In this document: piece after piece, positions 8,164 through 16,927 of the stretch
How the letters are laid out: the number at the start of each line of letters is the position of its first letter
Position numbering within the stretch: position 1 is the stretch's first letter
Origin: Azospirillum fermentarium
GTDB taxonomy: Bacteria; Pseudomonadota; Alphaproteobacteria; Azospirillales; Azospirillaceae
Length of the DNA stretch: 64,000 bases
Direction of reading: 5' to 3'
NCBI RefSeq assembly: GCF_025961205.1
Contig: NZ_JAOQNH010000001.1
Span: forward strand, 2,566,001 to 2,630,000
Notes under the pieces: generated by a model
What the model saw: only the letters and a program-made list of their open reading frames with translations
Database searches by the model: none
Told to the model about the DNA's origin: nothing
Made by a program: the position numbers and the translations under genes

Positions 8164-9141
8164 ATGCACGATTTCCTGTCCATCACCCCCGCGGTGGCCG
8201 ATGCCATCCAGCGCCGCCGCCCGGTGGTGGCGCTGGAATCCACCATCATCTCCCATGGCATGCCCTATCCCGAAAACATCGCCACCGCCCAGCGGGTGGA
8301 GGCGGTGGTGAGCGCGGCGGGGGCGGTGCCCGCCACCATCGCCGTGCTGGACGGGCGCATCCGCATCGGCCTGACGGCGGAGGATCTGGAACGGCTGGCG
8401 CGGGGGCCGCACGTGGCAAAGCTCAGCCGCCGGGATCTGCCGGTGGCGCTGGCGACGGGGGGCATCGGCGCCACCACGGTCGCCACCACCATGATTGCCG
8501 CCCGCATGGCCGGCATCCCGGTGTTCGCCACCGGGGGCATCGGCGGGGTCCACCGGGGGGCGGAGTCCAGCTTCGACATCTCCGCCGACCTGGAGGAACT
8601 GGCCCGCACCGACGTCTGCGTGGTGTGTTCGGGGGCCAAGTCGATCCTGGACCTGCCCAAGACGCTGGAATACCTGGAAACCCGTGGGGTGCCGGTGCTG
8701 GGGTTCGGCACCGCGGATTTCCCCGCCTTCTACACCCGCACCTCGGGCCTGTCCGTGGACCACCGCTGCGGCACGGCGGAGGAGGTGGCGCGGATCATGG
8801 CCGTCAAATGGCGGATGGGGCTGGGCGGCGGCGTGCTGCTGGCCAACCCAGTGCCGGAGGACAGCGCCGCCGCCCCCGGCGCCATCGCCACCGCCATCGC
8901 CACCGCCCTGGACGAGGCAGGCCGGCGGAACGTGCAGGGCAAGGATGTGACGCCTTTCCTGCTGGCACGGGTGACCGAACTGACCGGCGGCGACAGCCTC
9001 AAGGCCAACATCGCGCTGATCTGTGACAATGCGCGCGTTGCCGCGGCGGTGGCGGCGGCCTATTCCCAGCAGCAGGCGGGTCCGGGCCTGCCGCCCAAGC
9101 CCGCGGCACCCAAGGGGCAACCCCCGCGGCCACGGCTGTGA
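8164..9141 (+). CDS. psuG: Pseudouridine-5'-phosphate glycosidase
   Basis: A 325-residue PsuG protein, which cleaves pseudouridine 5'-phosphate reversibly to uracil and ribose 5-phosphate in the cytosol. Family blocks are VVALESTIISHGMPYP (catalytic-site Glu25), LATGGIGATTV, ATGGIGGVHRGAE, SGAKSILDLPKTLEYLET with the conserved active-site Lys, and LIANP-like LLANPVPE. The protein is full length, with a Pro-rich tail after residue 305. The usual partner psuK (pseudouridine kinase) is not adjacent, so the substrate must be phosphorylated by an enzyme encoded elsewhere. Confidence 0.95.
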   Translation: MHDFLSITPAVADAIQRRRPVVALESTIISHGMPYPENIATAQRVEAVVSAAGAVPATIAVLDGRIRIGLTAEDLERLARGPHVAKLSRRDLPVALATGGIGATTVATTMIAARMAGIPVFATGGIGGVHRGAESSFDISADLEELARTDVCVVCSGAKSILDLPKTLEYLETRGVPVLGFGTADFPAFYTRTSGLSVDHRCGTAEEVARIMAVKWRMGLGGGVLLANPVPEDSAAAPGAIATAIATALDEAGRRNVQGKDVTPFLLARVTELTGGDSLKANIALICDNARVAAAVAAAYSQQQAGPGLPPKPAAPKGQPPRPRL

Positions 9142-9252
9142 CCCCGCCGCGGGTCAGGGAAAACACTTAATCCAGGGCAAACGGTCGTTTTACCTCTTGC
9201 GAAAGGGCGTAGGCACTCTACTATTTGGGTACGACTTCTGCCCCTGATCGTC

Positions 9253-9268
9253 TTAAGCCGCCGTTAAC
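9253..9268. promoter_or_regulatory. CtrA-binding box
   Basis: TTAA at 9253-9256, seven bases, TTAAC at 9264-9268: a perfect match to the CtrA full site TTAA-N7-TTAAC known from alphaproteobacteria. It lies 43 bp upstream of the start of the unknown gene at 9311, where an activator or repressor of its promoter would bind. Confidence 0.75.
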
Positions 9269-9310
9269 CGCCTAGGACTGACGCTAGGGCCATCTACAAC
9301 GGAGGTCATT

Positions 9311-9718
9311 ATGCGCGCGTCCAGCCCGTCGAACCTGATGTCCCGTATGATCACTATGGCCGCCAATCCCACCATGCCCGCCGCGGAGGACCAGAGCCCC
9401 GCACGCGTCCAGCGCATCATTTGGACCGCCCAGGCGGCCAAGCTGCACGCGGCCATGCCGGCCTTCATCGCCCACCAGATCGAATGCCGCGTGGCTGCCG
9501 AACTGGACGCCATGGAACTGCCGGAAATCTTCTTCACCTCGGTCGAGGTGGCGGATCGGGTCATCACCTGCGATCTCGACTCCTCGGGCACCGCCTCCAT
9601 CTTCGGCGTGATCGATTCCGCCGAATACGAGGATCTGGTGGAGGACGCCGGCGAAGATGCCCTGTTCGGCGTCGATTGGGATGGCGTCTACGTCACCCCG
9701 GCCCGCACCCGTCACTGA
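9311..9718 (+). CDS. Unknown acidic protein behind a CtrA box
   Basis: A 135-residue protein with no recognised domain. The N-terminal 30 residues are polar. The central part (RIIWTAQAAKLHAAMPAFIAH) is helical, and the C-terminal half is acidic with alternating strands (DLDSSGTASIFGVIDSAEYEDL). There is no signal peptide or membrane segment. ACGGAGG sits 6-8 bp before ATG 9311, a strong ribosome site. With the CtrA box in front, it is a candidate member of the cell-cycle or motility regulon. Confidence 0.75.
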   Translation: MRASSPSNLMSRMITMAANPTMPAAEDQSPARVQRIIWTAQAAKLHAAMPAFIAHQIECRVAAELDAMELPEIFFTSVEVADRVITCDLDSSGTASIFGVIDSAEYEDLVEDAGEDALFGVDWDGVYVTPARTRH

Positions 9719-9905
9719 CCTCCGCCCCTTTCCCGGCGGCCCCGCCGCGCATCGGGGCCACCGGGGTTATGACCTTTGCACGAGGCCGGATGAACGGGGA
9801 CGGGCATAAGGGGCGGCGATCCTTCCCCTCATGCCCCCTTGCCCCGCCGGCAGCACCGCCCCCATCCTGACCGGCAGGACCGGATCAGCCATGGGGGACC
9901 GCCGC

Positions 9906-10178
9906 ATGACGGCTTTTCAGCGTGCACAAATCCTGCGCTGGCGTCTTCAGCAGCATTTCCGCATCGACCTTTATTCGCCCGTCGCCGAGCGCGATTTCGA
10001 ACGCCGGCTGGCCGAGGCCATCGACGCCGCCGAGCGGGAAGGCTACCGCCGCGGCCAGGAAGAGGCGCGCGGGACAGCCGCCCCCCACCATCCCCACACA
10101 GCCCCTCATCCCCACGCCGCCGCCCCCCATCCCCACGCTCACCGTCAGCGCAGCGGCATCATCGCGCGCCGCCAATAA
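9906..10178 (+). CDS. Small protein with a His-Pro-rich tail
   Basis: A 90-residue protein. Residues 1-57 are an amphipathic, charged helical region (MTAFQRAQILRWRLQQHF...RRLAEAIDAAEREGYRRG). The tail from about residue 60 has eight His in about 19 residues, in PH and HPH repeats, which could bind metal. The ATG at 9906 follows GGGGGA; ATG 9891 is an alternative. It ends 114 bp before tupB on the same strand. No family recognised, and the function is unknown. Confidence 0.55.
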   Translation: MTAFQRAQILRWRLQQHFRIDLYSPVAERDFERRLAEAIDAAEREGYRRGQEEARGTAAPHHPHTAPHPHAAAPHPHAHRQRSGIIARRQ

Positions 10179-10292
10179 CCGCCGCGTTTTCGCCTCCCCG
10201 ATCATCCTGCCCTTGCATCCTGGGCCCGGACGCGCATCTCTTACGGAAACGGCGACCCCTTGCCGTCAACGATAAGAACGGCCGAGCACCGG

Positions 10293-11000
10293 ATGGATGA
10301 TCTCTGGGCGGCGTTCCGGGCCGCCGCGGCGCTGGTCACCAGCGCAAACCCGGACTTCCTGTCCATCGTCGGGCTGTCCCTGCGCGTCACGCTTCAGGCG
10401 GTGACCGTCGCCGCGGTGGTGGGCATGCCGCTGGGGGCGCTGCTGGCCGTCACCCGCTTTCCCGGCCGCGGGATCGTGGTGGTGATCTTCAACGCCCTGA
10501 TGGGCCTGCCCCCGGTGGTGGCGGGTCTTCTGGTCTATCTGATGCTGTCGCGCGCCGGCCCGCTGGGGCCGCTGGGCATGCTGTTCACGCCGGGGGCCAT
10601 GGTGGTGGCCCAGACCGTGCTGGTGCTGCCCATCGTCCTGTCGCTGACCCGTCAGGTGGTCGAGGGGCTGTGGGAGGAATACGCCGACCACCTGCGCTCG
10701 CTGGGCGCCACCAAACGCCAGGCGGTGCCCACCTTGCTGTGGGACGGGCGCTATGCCCTGCTGACGGCGCTCCTGGCCGGGTTCGGGCGGGCCAGCGCCG
10801 AGGTGGGGGCGGTGCTGATCGTCGGCGGCAACATCGCCGGCCTGACCCGCACCATGACCACCGCCATCAGCCTGGAAACCGGCAAGGGCAACCTGCCGCT
10901 GGCCCTGGGGCTGGGGGTGGTGCTGCTGGGGCTGACGCTGGTCATCAACGCCGCGGCCTATGCCGTCGGGCACGCCGCCCGCCGCTGGGCCGGGGCGTGA
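10293..11000 (+). CDS. tupB: Tungstate ABC transporter permease
   Basis: A 235-residue inner-membrane permease with about five to six membrane segments. The cytoplasmic coupling loop is at EEYADHLRSLGATKRQA (the EAA-type motif for the ATPase). The TupB/MoB-like pattern ISLETGKGNLPLALGLG is near the end. First gene of tupB-tupC-tupA, an importer for tungstate (possibly also molybdate). ATG 10293 is chosen over TTG 10260. Its stop overlaps the tupC start (GTGA). Confidence 0.9.
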   Translation: MDDLWAAFRAAAALVTSANPDFLSIVGLSLRVTLQAVTVAAVVGMPLGALLAVTRFPGRGIVVVIFNALMGLPPVVAGLLVYLMLSRAGPLGPLGMLFTPGAMVVAQTVLVLPIVLSLTRQVVEGLWEEYADHLRSLGATKRQAVPTLLWDGRYALLTALLAGFGRASAEVGAVLIVGGNIAGLTRTMTTAISLETGKGNLPLALGLGVVLLGLTLVINAAAYAVGHAARRWAGA

Positions 11001-11761
11001 GGGCGTTTGCCGTGCGCGCCGCTCCCACCATTTTGCCGCTGCGGCTGAGCGGGGCCGGGTTCGATGCCGGCGGGCGGACCCTGCTGGACGGGGTGGACCT
11101 GACCATCGGCGGCACCGCCCCCACGCTGATCCTCGGCCACAACGGGGCGGGCAAGAGCCTGCTGCTGCGCCTGTGCCACGGGCTGCTGACGCCGACCCGC
11201 GGGCGGGTGGACTGGCTGGGGCCGGGGGCGGCATCGGCGCGGCGCCAGCCGTTCCGCCACGCCATGGTGTTCCAGCGCCCGGTAATGCTGCGCCGCTCCG
11301 CCCTGGGCAACCTCACCCACGCCCTGGCGGTGGCCGGGCACGGCGGTCTGCTTACCGGCTGGCGCCGCCGGGCGGACACCGCGCGCGCGGTGCTGGAGCG
11401 CTTCGGCCTGACCCATCTGGCGTCCCGCCCGGCACGGGTGCTGTCGGGGGGCGAGCAGCAGCGGCTGGCGCTGGCCCGCGCCTGGGCGCTGGAACCGGAG
11501 GTTCTGTTCCTGGACGAACCCACCGCCGCCCTGGACCCCGCCGCCACGCGCGCGGTTGAGGCGATGCTGACCGGCTTCACCGGGGACGGCATCAAGGTGA
11601 TCATGACCACCCACGATCTGGGACAGGCGCGGCGGCTGGCCGGCGACGTGGTGTTCATGGACCATGGCCGGGTGGTGGAGCACACCCCCGCCGAACGCTT
11701 CTTTCAATCCCCGGACAGTCCCCAGGCCACCGCGTTCCTGCGCGGCGACCTCTATCCCTGA
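10997..11761 (+). CDS. tupC: Tungstate ABC transporter ATP-binding protein
   Basis: A 254-residue ABC ATPase with Walker A GHNGAGKS, Q-loop MVFQRPVML, signature LSGGEQQR, Walker B VLFLDEP and switch His in TTHDLGQ. The GTG at 10997 overlaps the tupB stop, implying translational coupling. It lacks the C-terminal Mop domain of ModC, which agrees with a Tup-type system. It would energise import of tungstate delivered by TupA. Confidence 0.92.
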   Translation: MRAFAVRAAPTILPLRLSGAGFDAGGRTLLDGVDLTIGGTAPTLILGHNGAGKSLLLRLCHGLLTPTRGRVDWLGPGAASARRQPFRHAMVFQRPVMLRRSALGNLTHALAVAGHGGLLTGWRRRADTARAVLERFGLTHLASRPARVLSGGEQQRLALARAWALEPEVLFLDEPTAALDPAATRAVEAMLTGFTGDGIKVIMTTHDLGQARRLAGDVVFMDHGRVVEHTPAERFFQSPDSPQATAFLRGDLYP

Positions 11762-11790
11762 ACCCAACAACGATAAACGGAGGGAGTCCC

Positions 11791-12636
11791 ATGCCCACCA
11801 GCACCCTGAACCGGCGGCTGTTCACCGCCCTGACCCTGACGGCGGCCCTGGCGACGGCAACCGCCCTGCCCGCCGGCGCCCATGCACAGGACAAATCCAT
11901 CGTGGTGGCCTCCACCACCTCGACCGAGCAGTCGGGGCTGTTCGACCACCTGCTGCCGGCCTTCACCAAGGCGACCGGCATTGCCGTGCGCGTGGTGGCC
12001 CAGGGCACGGGCCAGGCGCTGGAAACCGGCCGCCGCGGCGATGCCGACGCCCTGTTCGTCCACGACACCCCGTCGGAAACGAAATTTGTCGCCGACGGCT
12101 TCGCCGACGCGCGCCACGACGTGATGTACAACGATTTCGTGGTGGTCGGCCCCAAATCGGACCCCGCCGGGATCAAGGGCGGCAAGGATTCCGTCGCCGC
12201 CCTGAAGGCCATCGCCGCCAAGGGCGCGCCCTTCGCCTCCCGCGGGGACGACAGCGGCACGCACAAGGCCGAACTGCGCCTGTGGAAGGACGCGGGCGTG
12301 GAGGTGAAGTCGGGCGCCGGCTGGTACAAGGAAACCGGGTCGGGCATGGGCCCCACCCTGAACACCGCCGCCGCCATGAACGCCTATGCCCTGACCGACC
12401 GCGGCACGTGGCTGAACTTCAAGAACCGCGGCGATCTGGAAATCGTGGTGGAGGGTGACAAGCGCCTGTTCAACCAGTACGGCGTGATGGCGGTCAGCCC
12501 GGCCAAGCACCCCCATGTGAAGGCGGCGGAGGCCAAGCAGTTCGTCGATTGGCTGATTTCCCCCGCCGGGCAGGAGACCATCGCCGGCTACAAGATCAAC
12601 GGCGAGCAGCTCTTCTTCCCCAACGCCGGGAAGTAA
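11791..12636 (+). CDS. tupA: Tungstate-binding periplasmic protein
   Basis: A 281-residue solute-binding protein with a signal peptide to about residue 32 (AHAQ). The oxyanion-binding signature VASTTSTEQSGLF starts the mature part, and SRGDDSGTHKAEL and the C-terminal INGEQLFFPNAG are typical of TupA. ACGGAGGGAG precedes ATG 11791. It is separated from tupC by 29 bp and closes the operon before a terminator. Confidence 0.94.
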   Translation: MPTSTLNRRLFTALTLTAALATATALPAGAHAQDKSIVVASTTSTEQSGLFDHLLPAFTKATGIAVRVVAQGTGQALETGRRGDADALFVHDTPSETKFVADGFADARHDVMYNDFVVVGPKSDPAGIKGGKDSVAALKAIAAKGAPFASRGDDSGTHKAELRLWKDAGVEVKSGAGWYKETGSGMGPTLNTAAAMNAYALTDRGTWLNFKNRGDLEIVVEGDKRLFNQYGVMAVSPAKHPHVKAAEAKQFVDWLISPAGQETIAGYKINGEQLFFPNAGK

Positions 12637-12652
12637 GGCATCCCCAAAACGG

Positions 12653-12688
12653 AACCGCCCGGCACCGCATGACGCGGGCCGGGCGGTT
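12653..12688. terminator. Bidirectional terminator tupA / mepK
   Basis: An inverted repeat AACCGCCCGGC (12653-12663) and GCCGGGCGGTT (12678-12688), flanked by AAAACGG on the left and TTTCC on the right. It lies between the convergent tupA and mepK genes. Confidence 0.75.
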
Positions 12689-12712
12689 TCCGGGGATGAT
12701 CGGAGGCGCGGG

Positions 12713-13297
12713 TCAGCCCAGCCAGTGGCGGACCGGGCCGACGTCCACGTGCACGAAATTGCTGTCGGGGTAATACCCCACCCCGCCGGCCCGCAGCGAC
12801 AGGGCCGCGCGGTGCAGCTTGGACAGTTGCACGCCGGGGAAACGCAGGTCCACCGCCTTGCCGTCCATATGATAGCTGCGGCGGGCCACACCCTCGGGAT
12901 CGGCCTCGCGCAGTGCCGCATTGGTCGCGGGCGAGCGGTAGGCGGACACGATGTGGATCGGCCCCTTGGTCCCGGTCATGCGCTGAAGCTGGAACAGCAC
13001 GTCCAGCAGCTTGGGCTCGATGGGGTGGATGGAGCCGTTGCGGTGGTCGCGCATCAGCTTGTTCACCTGGCGAAGCCCGTCGCGCACGTACTTCCCGCGC
13101 GCCCAGTACTCCACCGACACCTTTTCCGAGGTGTGGAGATTGTAGAAAGACAGCCGGCGCCCCGGAACCGCGGGCAGCGCCCAGGATTCATCCGGCGTCA
13201 GCAGGGTCGCCGAGGCGGCGGCGGCCAGTCCCAGACGAATGAATTTCCGCCGTCCGATCTCCGGCTCCTGGTCGGGCGGAGTGCATTCGGTGGTCAT
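12713..13297 (-). CDS. mepK: Murein endopeptidase of the MepK/YcbK (DUF882, M15) family
   Basis: A 194-residue protein with a twin-arginine signal (GRRKFIRLGLAAAASA). The M15-like zinc site is carried by SAYRSP, SYHMDGKAVDLR (His, Asp) and NFVHVDVGPVRHW (His). The E. coli homolog cuts 3-3 cross-links in peptidoglycan. The gene upstream on the same strand is an LdtD-type L,D-transpeptidase that makes such links, the same pairing as ycbB-ycbK in E. coli. AAGGGGGA lies before ATG 13297. Likely periplasmic after Tat export. Confidence 0.9.
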   Translation of the reverse strand: MTTECTPPDQEPEIGRRKFIRLGLAAAASATLLTPDESWALPAVPGRRLSFYNLHTSEKVSVEYWARGKYVRDGLRQVNKLMRDHRNGSIHPIEPKLLDVLFQLQRMTGTKGPIHIVSAYRSPATNAALREADPEGVARRSYHMDGKAVDLRFPGVQLSKLHRAALSLRAGGVGYYPDSNFVHVDVGPVRHWLG

Positions 13298-13482
13298 CGT
13301 GATCCCCCTTTGAGGCTCAGGAAAGCTGCGGCCGCTGCAGCGGCTCTCATGCGTCGTGAGCGCACCTTTAGGGGATCTTTACCTCCTTTGACAAGTCACC
13401 AAATGGCCACGGACCCGCCCTTCGCGGTATCGCTGGAGCTAACCCTTTGGCGGAGCGCGGAGGTTGGGACGTGCTTTTTTTG

Positions 13483-15330
13483 TTACGGACGGGCGGCAAG
13501 CTTGGCCTTGGCCGGCGGAACCGGGGGGGCCGTCACCGCCGCGGCCCGCGGGGCGGCGGGCTTCGGCGCGGCCGGCAGGGCCACGACCGGCTGGGCGGCG
13601 GTGGGCTGGGCGGCGGTGGGCTGGGCCGCCGCCGGGGGCGTGGGGCGGCGGCGGGCGATGGCGTCCATCAGCTCGCCGTCGCGGCCATAGATGTCGTCGC
13701 GCACCTGCACCACGCCGGCCCCGTCCACCCAGACGGTCTGGTAGAGCAGATGGACCTCCAGCGGGTCTTTCAGCGCGACGGTGCGGGTCGCGGCCTTGTC
13801 CAGCGTCTGCTGGCGGCGCTCCGGCGTCCAGTCGCCGTTGCCGCCCAGCACGAAATCGGCCAGCACCAGCGGTTCGCCCACCCGCACGCAGCCCGACGAC
13901 AGGGCGCGGGCGTGCTGCTGGAACTTCTCCCGCGCGGTGGTGTCGTGCAGATAGACGTCGTAGCCGTTGATGATGTTGAACTTCACCTGCCCCAGCGCGT
14001 TCTTGGGCCCGGGATCCTGGCGCAGACGCAGCTTGGTGATGCCGGTGCCCACCGCCTTCCAGTTGATGCGGCCGGCATCCAGCGGGCGGGAATCGGCGCC
14101 CCAGCCGGAATAGACCGTGAAGCCGTGGGCCGCCAGATAGCCCGGATTGCGGATCAGCTTGGGCAGGTAATCTTCGCGCGCGATGGTCGGCGGGATGGTC
14201 CAGGTGGGGTTCAGCACCACCGACGGCACCACGCTGGACAGCACGGGCGTGCGGCGGGCCTTGCTGCCGACGATCACCCGCATCTGCAGCGCCGGCTTGC
14301 CGCCGTCGAAGGCGCGCAGGGTGTATTCGGGGATGTTCACCTCGATCCGCCGGTCGGCGAAGCGGGGGGGCAGCCAGCGGGCCCGCTCCATGTTGGCCTG
14401 CACCTGGGCGATACGGACGGAAACGGGCACGTTCAGGGCCGCAAGCGTGGCCGCGTTCACCTCTCCGTTGGCCGGCAGGCCGTGGCGGGTCTGGAACCGC
14501 TCCACCGCTTTGCGCAGGGCGGCGTCCATCACATCCGGTCCATTGGCCGATCCCTTGGCGTCCGCCCGCCCGTCGAAATCGCCCGACGCGGCCAGACGGC
14601 GGCGCAGGGCCGGCACCGCCGGATCCTTGGCCCCCACGGCCAGCGTTCCCCCGCGCGGGGACGGCACCAGCGGCCAGCCGCCCGCCTTTTCCGCCGCCGC
14701 CATGCGCTTCAGCACGCCCTTCAACGCGCCATAGGCCGGGTTGGGCGGGGCCAGAGGCGCCAGCAGGGGGCGGGGGTCGGCGGCTTCCGCCACCTGGGTG
14801 GCCAGAGCCACCGCGTCCACCTCGGGCCGCGGAACCTCGGCGTAATCGGCGCTGACCAGCCGCGGGGCCACCCGCCCGGCGCGCAGGTGGGTTGCGTATT
14901 TGATCACCGCGTCGGTCAGCAGGACGTCAAGCTCCATCCGCCGGGCCTGGGCCGGATCGGCCAGCCGTTCGGCGATGGCCGCGGCGTGATAGTCGGCGGG
15001 GGCCAGCCCCTCTGCGTCCGACTCGCGCAGGACGGACAGCACCGCCGAGGCCGCCGGCACCACCGCGCCGCCCGAAACACCACCCGGTTGCACCCACAAG
15101 GGCACAAATCCGCGCTGTGCATAAAAACGGCGCAAGCCCTGCAAATCCACCGGGTCGCCGGCGACGAAACGGCCGTTGTCCACCATCCGCGCGGCGATCG
15201 CCACGTCGAGGGACGCGCGCTCCGCCCCCTCGGCACGGGCCGGAACCGGCGCCGCCGCCAGGGGCAGAACCGGCCAAAACGCAGCGGCGGCAAGGAGGAG
15301 ACGGGCGAAACCAGCGGAAGAGCGTGTCAT
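13483..15330 (-). CDS. ldtD: L,D-transpeptidase (YcbB/LdtD type)
   Basis: A 615-residue periplasmic protein with a signal peptide to about residue 33. It has an N-terminal scaffold domain, a peptidoglycan-binding domain (AVERFQTRHGLPANGEVN) and a YkuD catalytic domain with nucleophile Cys481 in SSGCVRVGEP. It makes 3-3 cross-links in the cell wall. The last 65 residues are an Ala/Pro tail with three AAQPT-like repeats, encoded by a short tandem DNA repeat near 13590-13630. It lies 185 bp upstream of mepK on the same strand; the pair probably acts together on 3-3 links. Confidence 0.94.
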   Translation of the reverse strand: MTRSSAGFARLLLAAAAFWPVLPLAAAPVPARAEGAERASLDVAIAARMVDNGRFVAGDPVDLQGLRRFYAQRGFVPLWVQPGGVSGGAVVPAASAVLSVLRESDAEGLAPADYHAAAIAERLADPAQARRMELDVLLTDAVIKYATHLRAGRVAPRLVSADYAEVPRPEVDAVALATQVAEAADPRPLLAPLAPPNPAYGALKGVLKRMAAAEKAGGWPLVPSPRGGTLAVGAKDPAVPALRRRLAASGDFDGRADAKGSANGPDVMDAALRKAVERFQTRHGLPANGEVNAATLAALNVPVSVRIAQVQANMERARWLPPRFADRRIEVNIPEYTLRAFDGGKPALQMRVIVGSKARRTPVLSSVVPSVVLNPTWTIPPTIAREDYLPKLIRNPGYLAAHGFTVYSGWGADSRPLDAGRINWKAVGTGITKLRLRQDPGPKNALGQVKFNIINGYDVYLHDTTAREKFQQHARALSSGCVRVGEPLVLADFVLGGNGDWTPERRQQTLDKAATRTVALKDPLEVHLLYQTVWVDGAGVVQVRDDIYGRDGELMDAIARRRPTPPAAAQPTAAQPTAAQPVVALPAAPKPAAPRAAAVTAPPVPPAKAKLAARP

Positions 15331-15498
15331 GGAACCAACCTCGGCGAATGAGGCAAGCGATAGACCATCGCCGGCGCCTCTGTCGATGTGGGTTCCATGG
15401 TGTGTTTCTGCAAAGCCGCAGGCTGTGACAAAGACGCAACAAAAGACTGCGCGTTTTCTACCCCCTTCGCGGAGGATCCGTTTAGCCTTCGGTAAGGA

Positions 15499-16866
15499 AT
15501 GCTGTCAGAGAATTGCGCTACGCACTCCTTGCGTCCACAACCATACAGACGTGCTTCCGTGCAAACGCCGTCCGCCGTCCAGCCCCGTCCGCCCGCTCCC
15601 GTCCCCCCCGACCAACTGGCCGAGGTGCTGGAACGGCACGTGCGCTGGGTGAAGGGGCTGCCGGGCGGCATGCGCGCCGATCTGGTGATGGCGGACCTGG
15701 AGGGGGCGGATCTGGCCCACCGCGACCTGCGGTCGGCCCGCATGACCGGGGCGCGGCTGGTGAAATGCCGGCTGCACGCCACCAATCTGGCCGGCGCCGA
15801 TCTGTTCGGGGTCAACCTGAACAACGCCGACATCAGCAACGCCAACCTGTCCCAAAGCGACCTGCGCGGCGCCCGGCTGCGGGCGGCCAATTTCACCGAG
15901 GCCATCCTGCGCGGCGCCGACCTGTCCAGCGGCACCCCCGCCGGGCCGAAGCGCCGCAACAGCGTGCTGGAATCCCCGGAGCGGGAGGCGGCCCAGCGCC
16001 AGCTCCGCACCTCGGTCCTGGTCCAGGCGTCGCAGGGGCTGGCCATGGGCGAACCGTCGGTGCCCACCGACATGACCGGCGCCATCCTGCGCCAGGCGGA
16101 ATTGTCCGACGCCGACCTGTCCAACGGCATCCTGCAGAACGCCGACCTGCGTCTGGCGGTCCTGGTCAACACCTGCTTTGCCGGGGCTCGGCTGAACGGC
16201 GCCATACTGGCCGGCGCCCGGCTGACCGGGGCGGTGTTCCGCGACGCCGAACTGGTGGGCGTGGGGTTGGCCGACTGCGACCTGTCCCAGGCGGATTTCT
16301 CCGGCGCCCTGATGGCCCGGCCCATCGACGCCATGGGGTCGGAGATCCAGCGCGCCATCTTCGACCATGAACGCTGGATCGACAGCATGGGCCAGCGCGG
16401 CCAGCGGGCGGAGCTGGACGGCATCGATCTCAGCCGCGCCAACCTGCGCGGGGTCAACCTGTCCGCCGCCAGCCTGCGGGGTGCCAACCTGTCGGGGGCG
16501 TCGCTGGCCGGTGCGCGGCTGATCATGGCCGACCTGTCGGGGGCCGACCTGTCGCGGGCCAACCTGATGGGGGCCGACCTGTCGGGGGCCAACCTGTCCT
16601 ATGCCCGGCTGGCCGACGCCGACCTGACCGGCGTGCGGCTGAACGCGGCGGAGATCAAGGATCCCAACGGGCGGTCCACGGGCCGGTCCTGGGCCTCGAA
16701 CCTGATGGGGGCCGATCTGACCCGCGCGCTGCTGACCGGGGCCAATCTGGTGCAGGCCAATCTGGCCGACGCCATCCTGCTGGGCACGGTGCTGGACGGC
16801 GCCAACCTGACCGGCGCCCGGCTGCAACGCGGGCAGGTCACCTTCAGCGGCATCCGCCGGCGTTAG
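15499..16866 (+). CDS. Pentapeptide-repeat protein with two HxxW modules
   Basis: A protein of about 455 residues dominated by A(D/N)LxG pentapeptide repeats, which fold as a right-handed quadrilateral beta-helix. Each of two repeat blocks opens with a similar lead: RHVRWVKGLPGGMRADL near residue 50 and DHERWIDSMGQRGQRAEL near residue 293. A non-repeat insertion (ESPEREAAQRQLR) interrupts the first block. No signal peptide, so probably cytoplasmic. A paralog with the same plan starts at 63119. The start is uncertain: ATG 15499 has AAGGA too close, and GTG 15559 is possible. Function unknown. Confidence 0.85.
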   Translation: MLSENCATHSLRPQPYRRASVQTPSAVQPRPPAPVPPDQLAEVLERHVRWVKGLPGGMRADLVMADLEGADLAHRDLRSARMTGARLVKCRLHATNLAGADLFGVNLNNADISNANLSQSDLRGARLRAANFTEAILRGADLSSGTPAGPKRRNSVLESPEREAAQRQLRTSVLVQASQGLAMGEPSVPTDMTGAILRQAELSDADLSNGILQNADLRLAVLVNTCFAGARLNGAILAGARLTGAVFRDAELVGVGLADCDLSQADFSGALMARPIDAMGSEIQRAIFDHERWIDSMGQRGQRAELDGIDLSRANLRGVNLSAASLRGANLSGASLAGARLIMADLSGADLSRANLMGADLSGANLSYARLADADLTGVRLNAAEIKDPNGRSTGRSWASNLMGADLTRALLTGANLVQANLADAILLGTVLDGANLTGARLQRGQVTFSGIRRR

Positions 16867-16927
16867 GCCGGCCCGCATCCCACCTCTTTTCGGTTGCATT
16901 CGTATGCTGTAAGGATGGGTCTGGTGT

